Assembly: GCA_015057635.1 (NCBI GenBank)
Contig: SVEB01000011.1
Span: 186,001 to 250,000, forward strand
Direction: 5' to 3'
Origin: Lachnospiraceae bacterium
Lineage (GTDB): Bacteria > Bacillota > Clostridia > Lachnospirales > Lachnospiraceae
Length of the DNA: 64,000 bases
Shown: positions 8,597 through 18,600 of the stretch, in pieces
Numbering within the stretch: the first letter of the stretch is position 1
Layout of the letters: each line of letters opens with the position of its first letter
The notes under the pieces: model-generated
Seen by the model: only the letters and a program-made list of their open reading frames with translations
The model's database searches: none
Told to the model about the DNA's origin: nothing
Made by a program: the position numbers and the translations under genes

Positions 8597-9514
8597 ATGA
8601 ATCACCAGAATGGAAGCTTTAAATCCGGCTTTGTAACTTTAATCGGACGTCCGAACGTAGGAAAATCCACCCTTATGAACCAGTTGATCGGACAAAAGAT
8701 TGCGATTACATCGGATAAACCACAGACAACCAGAAACCGGATTCAGACTGTGTATACAGATGAGACAGGACAGATCATCTTTTTGGATACACCAGGTATT
8801 CACAAGGCAAAGAATAAGCTTGGCGAATATATGGTAAGCGTGGCAGAACGAACACTGAATGAAGTGGATGTAATTCTTTGGTTAGTAGAGCCATCTACTT
8901 TTATCGGTGCTGGAGAGCGGCATATCATAGAACAGCTTAATAAGGTAAAAACACCGATTGTTCTAGTTATTAATAAAATTGATACCGTAAAGAAGGAAGA
9001 AATTCTGACCTTCATCTCTGCTTATAAGGAATGCTGTGATTTTGCAGATATCGTTCCGGTAAGTGCATTAAAAGGCGAAAATAAGGAAACTCTGTTAGAT
9101 GTGATCTTTAAACATCTTCCACAGGGACCTATGTATTATGATGAAGATACCATTACGGATCAGCCAGAACGACAGATCGCGGCAGAATTAATCCGTGAAA
9201 AAGCACTGCGTCTTTTAAGTGAAGAAATCCCACATGGCATCGCAGTAGGGATTGACCGCATGAAGACACGTCCGGATGGAAGAATTGTGGATATTGATGC
9301 CACAATCGTTTGCGAACGTGACTCTCATAAGGGAATCATTATCGGAAAACAGGGCGCAATGTTAAAGAGTATTGGTATGCAGGCTCGCAGGGAAATTGAG
9401 AATCTCTTAGATATGAAGATTAATCTTCAGCTGTGGGTTAAGGTTAAGAAGGACTGGCGTGACAGCGATTTCTTAATCAAGAACTACGGATACCGTGAAG
9501 ATAACGAGTTCTAG
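8597..9514 (+). CDS. era: GTPase Era
   Basis: 305 residues. Era binds the 3' end of 16S rRNA and helps 30S subunit assembly. G1 GRPNVGKST, switch region TTRNRI, G3 DTPGIH, G4 NKID and the G5-like VSALKG are all present. The C-terminal KH domain has the GKQGAMLKSIG loop. RBS GGAGGA is 7 bases before the ATG. First gene of the era-yqzL-recO-glyS run. Confidence 0.98.
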   Translation: MNHQNGSFKSGFVTLIGRPNVGKSTLMNQLIGQKIAITSDKPQTTRNRIQTVYTDETGQIIFLDTPGIHKAKNKLGEYMVSVAERTLNEVDVILWLVEPSTFIGAGERHIIEQLNKVKTPIVLVINKIDTVKKEEILTFISAYKECCDFADIVPVSALKGENKETLLDVIFKHLPQGPMYYDEDTITDQPERQIAAELIREKALRLLSEEIPHGIAVGIDRMKTRPDGRIVDIDATIVCERDSHKGIIIGKQGAMLKSIGMQARREIENLLDMKINLQLWVKVKKDWRDSDFLIKNYGYREDNEF

Positions 9515-9695
9515 ATAGGTGTCAGCTTCACTTGTCAAGGCCTCACTCTTAATTACCTGCTAGGATATTAGTATCAGTTTAGAAAAATATGCTTCGGATA
9601 TGATAATAGTGTTAGAACTGTGCAAAAGACGGCTTGATAAGATCACATGATGTGACTAAATCGCTGCAAAAATATCATTTAGGGGGCATAGACAT

Positions 9696-9869
9696 ATGAC
9701 AGATCGAAATAAATATTGGAGTATTTTTGAGCAGACAGGCAGCATCCATGATTATTTAAATTATACGGCATGCACAAGTGAAAAGGAGCTAGATACCGAG
9801 AAGGAGACGAACCATGACGGGATCAACGAAAGTGACCGGGATCGTTTTAGCAACGATGCCAATCGGTGA
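9696..9869 (+). CDS. Small YqzL-like protein, overlapping recO
   Basis: 57 residues starting MTDRNKYWSIFEQTGSIHDY. The W-x-x-F-x-x-TGS-x-x-x-YL pattern and its place between era and recO match the YqzL family of Firmicutes, whose function is unknown. RBS AGGGGG (9681-9686) is 9 bases before the ATG. Its last 56 bases overlap the start of recO in another frame, suggesting translational coupling. The hydrophilic C-terminal half (rich in E, N, D) lies in the overlap and may be poorly constrained. Confidence 0.7.
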   Translation: MTDRNKYWSIFEQTGSIHDYLNYTACTSEKELDTEKETNHDGINESDRDRFSNDANR

Positions 9870-10554
9870 TTATGACAAGCGGCTCACCATCTTAACAAAG
9901 GAACGTGGAAAAATAACAGCATTTGCAAAAGGCGCTAGGAAACCCAATAGCGCCTTATTGGCGTGTTCCCAGCCTTTCACGTTTGGAGAGTTCGAGATAT
10001 ATGAGGGAAAGACCGCTTATAATGTGATCTCTGCGAATATCTCGAATTATTTCGCAGAGCTTCGGGAAGATATACGGTATGTATACTATGGTTTATATTT
10101 CTGTGAATTTTCGGATTATATGACAAGAGAAGGCAATGATGAGCGGGAAGTGATGCGGCTTTTATACCAGTCGCTTCGTGCGCTTACCAATCCACATATC
10201 GGAGTGGAACTGGTACGCTATATATTTGAATTAAAGATCATCAGCCTTTCGGGAGAGGGACCTCAGGTATTTGAATGTGTCCGCTGCGGAAAGGAAGAGA
10301 AACTTCATCGTTTTAGTGCAGAAAGAGGCGGCATGATCTGCGATGACTGCAAAAGCAGTGCAAATGACCTTATGTATATTGATGATTCCACCGTTTATAC
10401 GATGCAATACATAATTTCATCGTCAGTGGAGAAACTATATACATTCACGGTGAAGAAGGAAGTATTAGCAGAGCTTAAGAAAGTCGTGGATCATTATCGG
10501 AGACTCTACGTAGATCATACGATGAAATCTTTGGAATTACTGTCAATCTTATAA
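9814..10554 (+). CDS. recO: DNA repair protein RecO
   Basis: 246 residues. RecO helps RecR load RecA onto SSB-coated single-stranded DNA. The N-terminal OB fold begins KVTGIVLATMPIGDYDKRL; the helical part holds the four-cysteine zinc site (CVRCGK and CDDC). It starts inside the yqzL-like gene, with AAGGAGA about 9 bases before its ATG. Confidence 0.96.
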   Translation: MTGSTKVTGIVLATMPIGDYDKRLTILTKERGKITAFAKGARKPNSALLACSQPFTFGEFEIYEGKTAYNVISANISNYFAELREDIRYVYYGLYFCEFSDYMTREGNDEREVMRLLYQSLRALTNPHIGVELVRYIFELKIISLSGEGPQVFECVRCGKEEKLHRFSAERGGMICDDCKSSANDLMYIDDSTVYTMQYIISSSVEKLYTFTVKKEVLAELKKVVDHYRRLYVDHTMKSLELLSIL

Positions 10555-10765
10555 AGGACATGCCATTTAGTGCTTGAAATCCCTCTAGTTTCCGAGTAAA
10601 ATAGAGCGGAGATATACCTATAAAATGTAAACGACTGCGCGGAATGAGAATGTGTACGGTCTCAGTCATAATTCATGAGCCACTGCACCAGATGCGCATT
10701 GCGGACTGAATTGATCAGAAAAGAATGTTCGTATACAAATTTAAAATAATGTGAGGATGATTACA

Positions 10766-12154
10766 ATGGAAAAGACAATGGACAAAATTGTTGCATTAGC
10801 AAAAGCAAGAGGTTTTGTATATCCAGGTTCCGAAATCTATGGTGGATTAGCGAACACTTGGGATTACGGTAATCTTGGTGTTGAATTAAAGAATAATGTG
10901 AAAAAAGCATGGTGGAAGAAATTCATTCAGGAAAACCCACACAACGTTGGTGTTGACTGTGCGATCTTAATGAACCCTCAGACATGGGTAGCTTCTGGTC
11001 ACCTTGGCGGTTTCTCTGATCCTTTAATGGATTGTAAAGAATGTAAGGAAAGATTCAGAGCAGATAAAGTAATCGAAGATTACGCAGCAGAACACGGAAT
11101 CGAATTAGAAGGTTCCGTAGATGCATGGTCTAATGAAGAAATGCAGAACTTCATCAAAGAAAAAGAAGTTCCATGTCCTACATGTGGAAAGCATAACTTC
11201 ACAGACATCCGTCAGTTTAACTTAATGTTCAAGACATTCCAGGGTGTAACAGAAGACGCAAAGAATACTGTTTACTTAAGACCAGAAACAGCTCAGGGGA
11301 TCTTCGTTAACTTTAAGAACGTGCAGAGAACTTCCCGTAAGAAGATTCCATTTGGTATCGGTCAGATAGGTAAGTCCTTCCGTAACGAAATCACACCAGG
11401 TAACTTCACATTCCGTACAAGAGAATTCGAACAGATGGAATTAGAATTCTTCTGTGAGCCAGATACTGACCTTGAATGGTTTGCATACTGGAAAGAATTC
11501 TGTATCAACTGGTTACAGAACCTTGGTATCAAGGAAGATGAAATGCGTGTACGTGACCATGAAGCAGAAGAATTATCCTTCTACTCCAAGGCTACTTCCG
11601 ATATCGAATTCTTATTCCCATTCGGATGGGGTGAATTATGGGGTATCGCAGACAGAACAGACTACGATTTATCCAGACATCAGGAAGTTTCTAAGGAAGA
11701 TTTATCTTACTTTGATGATGAAAAACAGCAGAGATATATTCCATATGTTATCGAACCATCTCTTGGTGCAGACCGTGTGACATTAGCATTCTTATGTGCT
11801 GCTTATGATGAAGAAGAAATAGGTGAAGGTGATGTAAGAACAGTTCTTCATTTCCACCCAGCATTGGCACCAGTTAAGATCGGTGTTCTTCCTCTTTCCA
11901 AGAAGTTAGCAGAAGGTGCTGAAAAGATCTATGCGGATCTTTCTAAGTACTACAACTGTGAATACGATGACAGAGGTAATATCGGTAAACGTTACCGTCG
12001 TCAGGATGAAATCGGTACTCCTTTCTGTATCACATACGATTTCGAATCCGAAACAGACGGCGCTGTTACTGTTCGTGACCGTGATACAATGGAACAGGAA
12101 CGCGTTAAGATTGAAGATCTTAAGGTTTATTTCGAAAAGAAATTTGAATTTTAA
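10766..12154 (+). CDS. glyS: Glycyl-tRNA synthetase, single-chain (alpha2) type
   Basis: 462 residues. A class II synthetase charging tRNA(Gly). Seen: [14 protein letters not shown] near the N-terminus, a CKEC/CPTCGK zinc-like insert, motif 2 around [20 protein letters not shown], motif 3 [12 protein letters not shown], and the C-terminal anticodon-binding domain ([11 protein letters not shown]). GTG 10751 and ATG 10757 are in frame, but GAGG at 10753-10756 places the start at ATG 10766. No T-box was found in the 210-base gap before it. Confidence 0.97.
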   Translation: MEKTMDKIVALAKARGFVYPGSEIYGGLANTWDYGNLGVELKNNVKKAWWKKFIQENPHNVGVDCAILMNPQTWVASGHLGGFSDPLMDCKECKERFRADKVIEDYAAEHGIELEGSVDAWSNEEMQNFIKEKEVPCPTCGKHNFTDIRQFNLMFKTFQGVTEDAKNTVYLRPETAQGIFVNFKNVQRTSRKKIPFGIGQIGKSFRNEITPGNFTFRTREFEQMELEFFCEPDTDLEWFAYWKEFCINWLQNLGIKEDEMRVRDHEAEELSFYSKATSDIEFLFPFGWGELWGIADRTDYDLSRHQEVSKEDLSYFDDEKQQRYIPYVIEPSLGADRVTLAFLCAAYDEEEIGEGDVRTVLHFHPALAPVKIGVLPLSKKLAEGAEKIYADLSKYYNCEYDDRGNIGKRYRRQDEIGTPFCITYDFESETDGAVTVRDRDTMEQERVKIEDLKVYFEKKFEF

Positions 12155-12202
12155 TTTTCGGTCTTGCTAGGTCGTCACGAAGTGACGCCGTATGTTTGGA
12201 GT

Positions 12203-12300
12203 GAACGGATGCGTGGTGAGACGGACGGCAGGGGATGGCGTATTCTCTCGGAATCTCTCCAGGGACGCTTAGCCCTGCCGCCTTCCGGTATGCACCGTTA
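12203..12300. repeat. Outer hairpin of the 12.3-kb palindromic element
   Basis: GAACGGATGCGTGGTGAG and ACGGACGGCAGGG on the left pair imperfectly with CCCTGCCGCCTTCCGG and TATGCACCGTTA on the right. It carries the AGACGGACG motif seen at the edges of the other palindromes in this window. Confidence 0.6.
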
Positions 12301-12310
12301 TATATTTTAC

Positions 12311-12409
12311 AATGTTCGTCACAAGCTTGGACAAAAAGCCAGAGATTCTCTGACTGTCAGACAGAAAAACGCTGCTGATAGTCAGAGAATCTCTGGCTTT
12401 TTGTTCGTC
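12311..12409. repeat. Palindromic element A (copy of the window's dispersed family)
   Basis: A 25-bp perfect stem: ACAAAAAGCCAGAGATTC and CTCTGACT on the left (12331-12355) match their complement at 12380-12405. It shares AATGTTCG...GGACAAAAAGCC and GGCTTTTTGTTCGTC with the copy at 39.5 kb, and the loop GTCAGACAG-AAAAAC resembles the loop there. The A- and T-runs at the stem ends would let it end transcription of glyS. From 12421 to 12820 only AT-rich sequence was seen. Confidence 0.75.
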
Positions 12410-12824
12410 TTAGATCTGTAAGTATTAAGAAGAAAGAGGAATACCGGTGCTAGATTGCTGATGTCTAGCGGTATTCCTTTTTTATTTCTTCATTTATGTA
12501 ATTATTTATGATTTGACAATGTATAGTAGAAAAATAGTGAGGGAAATGAAAGTAAAATAATTCTTTTTTGAGAATTTGGCTTCATCTGTCTTTGACATCA
12601 GGTCGAGAGCAGAAAACTAAATATTCCTAAAAAGACGTTACACGACAGAAAAGGAACAGACTCGTCAAAAGGCGCCTGTAAGCACTTTCAGGAAGAAAAG
12701 GGGATTTTTGGTTAAAATTACAACTGTAAGCAGTTACATCGACACTTCCTTTGGTTTTTATGCACAATGCACAAAATATAATGGTGAAAACATGCTAAAA
12801 ATATCGGATTATTCAATAAAAGTA

Positions 12825-12853
12825 TTCTCAAAGTTGGAAAATCGTGTTATAAT
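12825..12853 (+). promoter_or_regulatory. Predicted promoter of ppdK
   Basis: TTCTCA (12825-12830), 17 bases, TATAAT (12848-12853), about 95 bases before the start codon. The -35 box is weak. Confidence 0.45.
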
Positions 12854-12948
12854 TGTGACGGCGACATGAATGGGCAGACAAGCTCTATCTGGTTCGTGGC
12901 TTTGACAGGCCCAGGATATGATTTGACTATTTCAGGAGGTAAATACGA

Positions 12949-15570
12949 ATGGCAAAATGGGTTTATTTGTTTAAAGAAGGAAATGCAGACATGAGAAATC
13001 TCCTTGGCGGAAAGGGTGCCAATCTGGCCGAGATGACCAATTTAGGACTTCCGATTCCACAGGGATTTACCGTTACGACAGAAGCTTGTACCGACTACTA
13101 TACGAGCGGCAAGCAGATTACAGATGAGATTAAAGCACAGATATTTGACGCATTAAAAGTATTAGAAGGACAGCAGGGAAAGACTTTTGGGGATAATGAG
13201 GACCCATTATTAGTTTCCGTTCGTTCCGGTGCAAGAGCATCCATGCCAGGTATGATGGATACCATTTTAAACTTAGGCTTAAATGACGTAGCAGTAGAAG
13301 GTTTTGCAAAGAAAACAGGTAACTTAAGATTTGCTTACGACTCCTATCGTAGATTTATTCAGATGTTCTCCGATGTTGTTATGGAGATTCCAAAGTCTCA
13401 CTTTGAAAGAATTTTAGACGAGATCAAAGAGAGCAAGGGCGCTAAGTATGATACTGATTTGAATGCAGATGACTTAAAAGAAGTCATTGTCAAATTTAAG
13501 GAAGTATATAAAGAAGCTATGGGTGAAGAATTCCCACAGGACCCTAAGGTTCAGTTAATGGAGGCTGTTAAAGCAGTATTCCGTTCCTGGGATAACCCAA
13601 GAGCAATTGTATATAGAAGAATGAATGATATCCCAGGGGATTGGGGAACAGCAGTTAACGTTCAGGCGATGGTATTCGGCAATATGGGCAATACATCTGG
13701 TACAGGTGTTGCATTTACCCGTAATCCTTCTACCGGTGAGAATGGCATCTACGGGGAATACTTAATCAATGCACAGGGCGAAGATGTAGTAGCCGGCATC
13801 CGTACACCTCAGCCAATCACCAAATTAGCAGAAGACCTTCCAGAATGCTACACACAGTTTATGGAAATTGCTAAGAAACTGGAAGATCATTATCGTGATA
13901 TGCAGGATATGGAGTTTACCATTCAGGAAGGCAAACTTTATTTCTTACAGACACGTAATGGTAAGAGAACTGCTCCTGCTGCAATCAAAATTGCATGTGA
14001 TTTGGTTGATGAAGGAAAGATCACACCAGAAGAAGCGGTTCTTCGTATTGAAGCAAAATCCTTAGATCAGTTATTACATCCAACCTTCGATTCAAAGGCA
14101 TTAAAGGAAGGAAAAGTAATTGGTTCCGCACTTCCTGCATCTCCTGGTGCAGCAGCCGGAAAAGTATACTTTACTGCTGAAGAAGCAAAAGAGGCTCATA
14201 AGAAAGGGGAACGCGTTATTTTAGTTCGTCTTGAGACAAGCCCAGAAGATATCGAAGGCATGCATGCTGCAGAAGGTATCTTAACCGTTCGTGGCGGTAT
14301 GACTTCTCATGCAGCTGTTGTTGCACGTGGTATGGGTACTGCATGTGTATCCGGATGCGGCGCAATCAATATCAATGAAGAAGCAAAAGAATTTGAACTT
14401 GGTGGAGTAAAGATTGTAGAGGGTGATTATATTTCATTAGATGGCTCCACCGGCAAGATTTATCTTGGCGATATCAAGACTGTAGAAGCAAGTGTATCCG
14501 GTGATTTCGGAAGAATCATGGGATGGGCAGACCAGTTCAGAAAATTAAGAGTAAGAACAAATGCTGATACACCAGCAGATACAAAGAATGCAGTAAGACT
14601 TGGAGCAGAAGGCATCGGCCTTTGCCGTACGGAGCATATGTTCTTTGAACCGGAAAGAATTCCAAAGATCCGTAAGATGATCCTTTCCAAGACTGTAGAA
14701 GGTAGAGAAGCAGCTCTTGCTGAATTATTAGAGTTCCAGAAAGCAGATTTCAAGGCTATGTACGAAGCTTTAGAAGGCAGACCAATGACTGTTCGTTACT
14801 TAGATCCGCCTCTACATGAGTTCGTTCCAACGGATCCGGAAGATATTGCTGCTTTAGCAAAAGATATGGACTTAACCGTAGAAGAAGTACAGGCTACCTG
14901 TGATTCTTTACATGAGTTCAACCCAATGATGGGCCACAGAGGATGCCGTCTTGCTGTTACCTATCCGGAAATCGCAAGAATGCAGACACGTGCCGTTATG
15001 GAAGCTGCAATCGAAGTAAAAGCAGAGAAAGGTTATGATATCGTTCCAGAAATCATGATCCCTCTTGTAGGTGAAAAGAAAGAATTAAAATTCGTAAAGG
15101 ATGTTGTAGTTGAGACCGCAGAGAAAGTAAAGGCAGAGAAAGGTTCTGATATGGAATACCATATCGGTACTATGATCGAGATCCCTCGTGCCGCTCTTTT
15201 AGCAAATGAAATCGCAGAAGAGGCAGAGTTCTTCTCCTTCGGTACAAACGACTTAACCCAGATGACATTTGGATTCTCTCGTGATGATGCAGGCAAATTC
15301 TTAGATGCTTACTACAAAGCTAAGATCTATGAATCTGATCCATTTGCAAGACTTGACCAGAAGGGTGTTGGCCAGTTAGTACAGATGGCTGCAGAGAAAG
15401 GCAGATCCGTACGTCCTAATATCAAACTTGGTATCTGTGGCGAACATGGTGGAGATCCATCCAGCGTTGCATTCTGCCATAAAGTAGGACTGACTTATGT
15501 ATCCTGCTCACCATTTAGAGTTCCAATCGCAAGACTTGCTGCTGCACAGGCTGCATTAAATGATAAATAG
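12949..15570 (+). CDS. ppdK: Pyruvate, phosphate dikinase
   Basis: 873 residues, full length. It interconverts pyruvate, ATP and Pi with PEP, AMP and PPi, a glycolytic enzyme in many anaerobic Clostridia. The N-terminal ATP-grasp part has LLGGKGANLAEM and TAVNVQAMVFGN; the swivelling phosphohistidine domain has GGMTSHAAVVARGMG with His about residue 454; the C-terminal PEP/pyruvate barrel has GLCRTEHMFF, IGTMIEIPRAA, SFGTNDLTQMTFG and the catalytic Cys in GICGEHGG. RBS AGGAGG. Single-gene unit with its own terminator. Confidence 0.98.
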   Translation: MAKWVYLFKEGNADMRNLLGGKGANLAEMTNLGLPIPQGFTVTTEACTDYYTSGKQITDEIKAQIFDALKVLEGQQGKTFGDNEDPLLVSVRSGARASMPGMMDTILNLGLNDVAVEGFAKKTGNLRFAYDSYRRFIQMFSDVVMEIPKSHFERILDEIKESKGAKYDTDLNADDLKEVIVKFKEVYKEAMGEEFPQDPKVQLMEAVKAVFRSWDNPRAIVYRRMNDIPGDWGTAVNVQAMVFGNMGNTSGTGVAFTRNPSTGENGIYGEYLINAQGEDVVAGIRTPQPITKLAEDLPECYTQFMEIAKKLEDHYRDMQDMEFTIQEGKLYFLQTRNGKRTAPAAIKIACDLVDEGKITPEEAVLRIEAKSLDQLLHPTFDSKALKEGKVIGSALPASPGAAAGKVYFTAEEAKEAHKKGERVILVRLETSPEDIEGMHAAEGILTVRGGMTSHAAVVARGMGTACVSGCGAININEEAKEFELGGVKIVEGDYISLDGSTGKIYLGDIKTVEASVSGDFGRIMGWADQFRKLRVRTNADTPADTKNAVRLGAEGIGLCRTEHMFFEPERIPKIRKMILSKTVEGREAALAELLEFQKADFKAMYEALEGRPMTVRYLDPPLHEFVPTDPEDIAALAKDMDLTVEEVQATCDSLHEFNPMMGHRGCRLAVTYPEIARMQTRAVMEAAIEVKAEKGYDIVPEIMIPLVGEKKELKFVKDVVVETAEKVKAEKGSDMEYHIGTMIEIPRAALLANEIAEEAEFFSFGTNDLTQMTFGFSRDDAGKFLDAYYKAKIYESDPFARLDQKGVGQLVQMAAEKGRSVRPNIKLGICGEHGGDPSSVAFCHKVGLTYVSCSPFRVPIARLAAAQAALNDK

Positions 15571-15603
15571 GTAGATATTCATTCGAAGGTGTAATAAGAG
15601 ATG

Positions 15604-15642
15604 ATCCCGCTACTTCTGGAAACAGGAGTAGCGGGATTTTTT
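15604..15642 (+). terminator. Intrinsic terminator of ppdK
   Basis: ATCCCGCTACTTCTG, loop GAAA, then CAGGAGTAGCGGGAT followed by TTTTTT. Confidence 0.92.
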
Positions 15643-15807
15643 GTCTGATAGAATGTTAGGAAAAAAGTACCCATTTAACTGGTACTTTTTTCTTGACAGA
15701 GTATCAAATAATACTTATACTATGGCTGGGCCAAATGCAGATGATGATATTGATAAAAACACTAGATTTGGTACTTTACGATCTATGATAAGAAAGGATG
15801 CAAACTT

Positions 15808-16695
15808 ATGGAATGTACGTTATGTCATAGTGAACACTGCGATTTGATTCACGCTCAAATTCGAAATGACGATGAAAATAAGTTTAAAATGTATGCTTGT
15901 GAGAACTGTAAAACACATTTCATATATCCTTTACCAACAGAATTAGAGGACTATTATGACGGGCAGTTTCGCGAGGAAGTCCATACGGCTCAGTACTATT
16001 CTGTAGAAAAGTTAGAGGCTGTATTTCAAAAATTCACGGCAGAAGCGAAAAGACGTGTGGCCAGGGTTGAAAATGATTTGTGTTATACAGATGAGATTTT
16101 AGAAATCGGTTGTTCGGTTGGTTATTTTCTTGCAGCAATTCAGGACAAGGTAAGCGTGGCTTATGGTACGGAATGGGATAGCAAGGCAAGATGCTTTATC
16201 GAAGAACAGCTAAACAGCCCTAAGATATGTGTAAAAAAAAATCCAGCGGATTTTCAAAAGAAGTTTGATAAAATCTTTTTATTTCATGTACTAGAACATA
16301 TTCAAGACCCAGTTCAGTTTTTAATAGAGTTGAAACCTTTATTAAAAGAGAACGGTAAAATATATATAGAAGTACCGAATGTAGATGATATACTAGTAAA
16401 GACTTATCGATGTCAGGAATTTATGGATTTTTATTATAAAAAAGCGCATCTTTACAATTTTAATGAAGAAGGATTGCAGTACGTATTTGATGCTTCAGGC
16501 TATGACTCTGACATTACTTTTATACAAAGATATGACATATCCAATCATTTTTACTGGCTGGCGAATAGAAAGCCAGGCCGTATGGGGAAATATGCAGATA
16601 TCCTATCCGAACAATTAGATCAGGTTTATCGGGAAAATCTTATAAAAGCAAAACAATCGGATACCTTATTTGCGATATTAACACAGCAGCCTTAA
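15808..16695 (+). CDS. SAM-dependent class I methyltransferase with N-terminal zinc ribbon
   Basis: 295 residues. The N-terminus has two CxxC pairs (CTLC near residue 3, CENC near 31), a small zinc-binding module common in sugar or secondary-metabolite C-methyltransferases. The Rossmann methyltransferase core follows: motif I EILEIGCSVGYFL (about 95-107), motif II acidic position near GTEWD, and the FHVLEHIQDPVQF motif typical of Methyltransf_11/23 proteins. RBS AAAGGA. The substrate is unknown; the sugar-modifying genes at 17.9-20.3 kb suggest a possible shared role, but greA and a terminator lie between. Confidence 0.8.
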   Translation: MECTLCHSEHCDLIHAQIRNDDENKFKMYACENCKTHFIYPLPTELEDYYDGQFREEVHTAQYYSVEKLEAVFQKFTAEAKRRVARVENDLCYTDEILEIGCSVGYFLAAIQDKVSVAYGTEWDSKARCFIEEQLNSPKICVKKNPADFQKKFDKIFLFHVLEHIQDPVQFLIELKPLLKENGKIYIEVPNVDDILVKTYRCQEFMDFYYKKAHLYNFNEEGLQYVFDASGYDSDITFIQRYDISNHFYWLANRKPGRMGKYADILSEQLDQVYRENLIKAKQSDTLFAILTQQP

Positions 16696-16907
16696 ACGAT
16701 TTAAGACATCATCTTCAAACTTATATATGAGGGTGGTGTCTTTTGTATTATAAAATGGATACGTGTCAAATTTTAGTGACAGGGAAAAGTATGATAGATT
16801 CCACCTGCTTGACGGGAGAAAGTCGGGGTGGTAAGATTTGCTTATTGGGAATAAAAAGCAGGATCATGCTTGCAAATTATAGAAATGTCAGGAACGGTGA
16901 TGATAGT

Positions 16908-17411
16908 ATGCAGAATGGTTTAACAGAAAGTGATATTAAGAAGATCAAGGAAGAAATAGAGTACCGTAAGCTAGTTGTCAGAAAAGAAGCGCTGGAAGCA
17001 GTAAAGGAAGCAAGGGCGCAGGGTGATCTAAGTGAGAACTTTGAATATTATGCGGCAAAGAAGGATAAGAATCGGAATGAGAGCCGAATCCGTTACTTGG
17101 AGAGAATGCTAAAGACTGCGGTAGTCGTGACGGACGATGCGAAGGATGATGAGGTCGGTTTAAATAAAACCGTGGAGATCTTCTTTGAGGAAGATGATAT
17201 TACGGAGACTTACCGTCTTGTCACATCGGTAAGAGAGAATACGTTAAAAGGGCTTCTAAGCATTGAATCTCCACTTGGAAAAGCAATGCTCGGACATAAG
17301 GCAGGAGATCGTATTTATGTCAGGGTAAATGAAAATTACGGATATAATGCCGTGATCAAGGCGATTGTGAATAAAGTAGATGACGGAGATGATAAGATCA
17401 GAAGCTTTTAA
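16908..17411 (+). CDS. greA: Transcription elongation factor GreA-like
   Basis: 167 residues from the ATG at 16908. GreA enters the RNA polymerase secondary channel and rescues backtracked complexes. The N-terminal coiled coil has the ARAQGDLSENFEYYAAKKDK motif with the acidic tip (D, E). The C-terminal FKBP-like domain ends SPLGKAMLGHKAGDRIYV. The frame is open back to 16743, but those residues do not look like GreA. The RBS is weak (GGAACGGTGATG). Confidence 0.93.
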   Translation: MQNGLTESDIKKIKEEIEYRKLVVRKEALEAVKEARAQGDLSENFEYYAAKKDKNRNESRIRYLERMLKTAVVVTDDAKDDEVGLNKTVEIFFEEDDITETYRLVTSVRENTLKGLLSIESPLGKAMLGHKAGDRIYVRVNENYGYNAVIKAIVNKVDDGDDKIRSF

Positions 17412-17454
17412 TAAATAAATGTAAATAGAATACAGGGATAAAGAGAAAAAGGTG

Positions 17455-17577
17455 AGGCTGTTATGCTAAGAGGGTGCAGGTACTGGAGTATTATCTTCCT
17501 AATCCGACTATGAGTCGGGCATTGGGAGAATATAATGGTTCAGAATGCTGCATTCGCTTAGTATAACAGCCTTTTTT
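17455..17577. terminator. Very long hairpin terminator after greA
   Basis: AGGCTGTTATGCTAAG (17455-) pairs with CTTAGTATAACAGCCT (ending about 17571), and pairing continues almost to the centre at CCGACTATGAGTCGG, giving a stem of roughly 55 bp. It ends in TTTTTT. Much longer than a normal terminator. From 17578 to 17862 the sequence is AT-rich and holds only the promoter region of the next gene; nothing else was seen. Confidence 0.75.
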
Positions 17578-17862
17578 ATAGAAAACCAACTAAAAGCCCA
17601 TGCGAATAGAAAACCAAGAAAGATGCCGAAGAACATATTTTCAAGTGTTTTTTTGACATATTGAAGCAAGAGTGAACAGCAGAAAATCAAGTAAAATAGT
17701 GTCGAAATAAATAGAAAACATAATAAAAATGGAAAAATATGCGAGAAGTACACAGGAAAGCCACTTGTATATCCCGAGGTTGTATAGTACTATTGTATTA
17801 GATGTAAAATTATGTAAATTTATTAAAGAAATGAAAAATAACATACAAAGGAGCGGTATGAT

Positions 17863-18585
17863 ATGAAACTAGGAATCATGCAGCCTTATCTATTTCCATA
17901 CATCGGATACTTTCAGTTGCTTAACATGGTGGATCGTTATGTGGTATGTGACAATCTCCAGTATACAAAGGAAAGCTGGATCAATCGCAATCGTCTGCTG
18001 GCAGACAGCAAAACCAGTGCGGATACCTACTTTACGTTTTCTGTAAAGAAAGGGCAGAGGGATGCCTTTATCTGCGACCGGTTTTATTCCGATCAGATGG
18101 AGAAAGATAAAGAAAAGCTGCTGCATATGCTGCAGTTTGTTTATAAAAGAGCGCCTTACTATAAAGAAATTTATCCAAGGATGGAAGAATGGCTGTCTTG
18201 TGGGGAGCATCAGGTGGCAAAGTTTAATGTCTGTATGATGAAGAAAATAGCGGAATACTTAGATATCCATACGGAGATTCTGGTATCGTCTGAGATTACG
18301 GATGAGAACTATAAAAAAGAAGCATATAGAAGACAAGATATGGTGAAGTATATGTGCCACTATTTTGGCGGAGATGAATATATCAATGCCATTGGGGGGA
18401 CAGTGCTTTACGACAAAGAGGATTTTGCAAAGGAGAATATAAAACTCGGTTTTATAAAAACAGATGACATTCATTACAAACAGTTTGCGAGGGAATTTGT
18501 TCCGAATCTATCAATCATTGATGTAATGATGTTTAATTCAAAGGACGAAGTTAAGGCATTATTGCATCAGTGCACCGTTATATAA
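17863..18585 (+). CDS. WbqC-like family protein
   Basis: 240 residues starting MKLGIMQPYLFPYIGYFQL, the signature of the WbqC family, found in O-antigen and other glycan or natural-product clusters, where it is thought to take part in amino-sugar modification; its exact reaction is not settled. Also visible: YVVCDNLQYTKESWINRNRL and the NAIGGTVLYDKE stretch. RBS AAAGGAG. It is 15 bases before the GNAT gene and likely cotranscribed with it and the DegT gene. Confidence 0.85.
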   Translation: MKLGIMQPYLFPYIGYFQLLNMVDRYVVCDNLQYTKESWINRNRLLADSKTSADTYFTFSVKKGQRDAFICDRFYSDQMEKDKEKLLHMLQFVYKRAPYYKEIYPRMEEWLSCGEHQVAKFNVCMMKKIAEYLDIHTEILVSSEITDENYKKEAYRRQDMVKYMCHYFGGDEYINAIGGTVLYDKEDFAKENIKLGFIKTDDIHYKQFAREFVPNLSIIDVMMFNSKDEVKALLHQCTVI

Positions 18586-18600
18586 GAAGGGTGATGATGA

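Noticed and set aside
10555..10765. T-box leader before glyS
   Set aside because: The conserved T-box sequence (AGGGTGG followed by ACCGCG) and a terminator are both missing.
12164..12421. 85-codon frame downstream of glyS
   Set aside because: It lies wholly within the two hairpins of element A, and the translation looks random.
15641..15847. 68-codon plus-strand frame overlapping the methyltransferase start
   Set aside because: It begins in the ppdK terminator with TTG, has no ribosome site and does not resemble a protein family.
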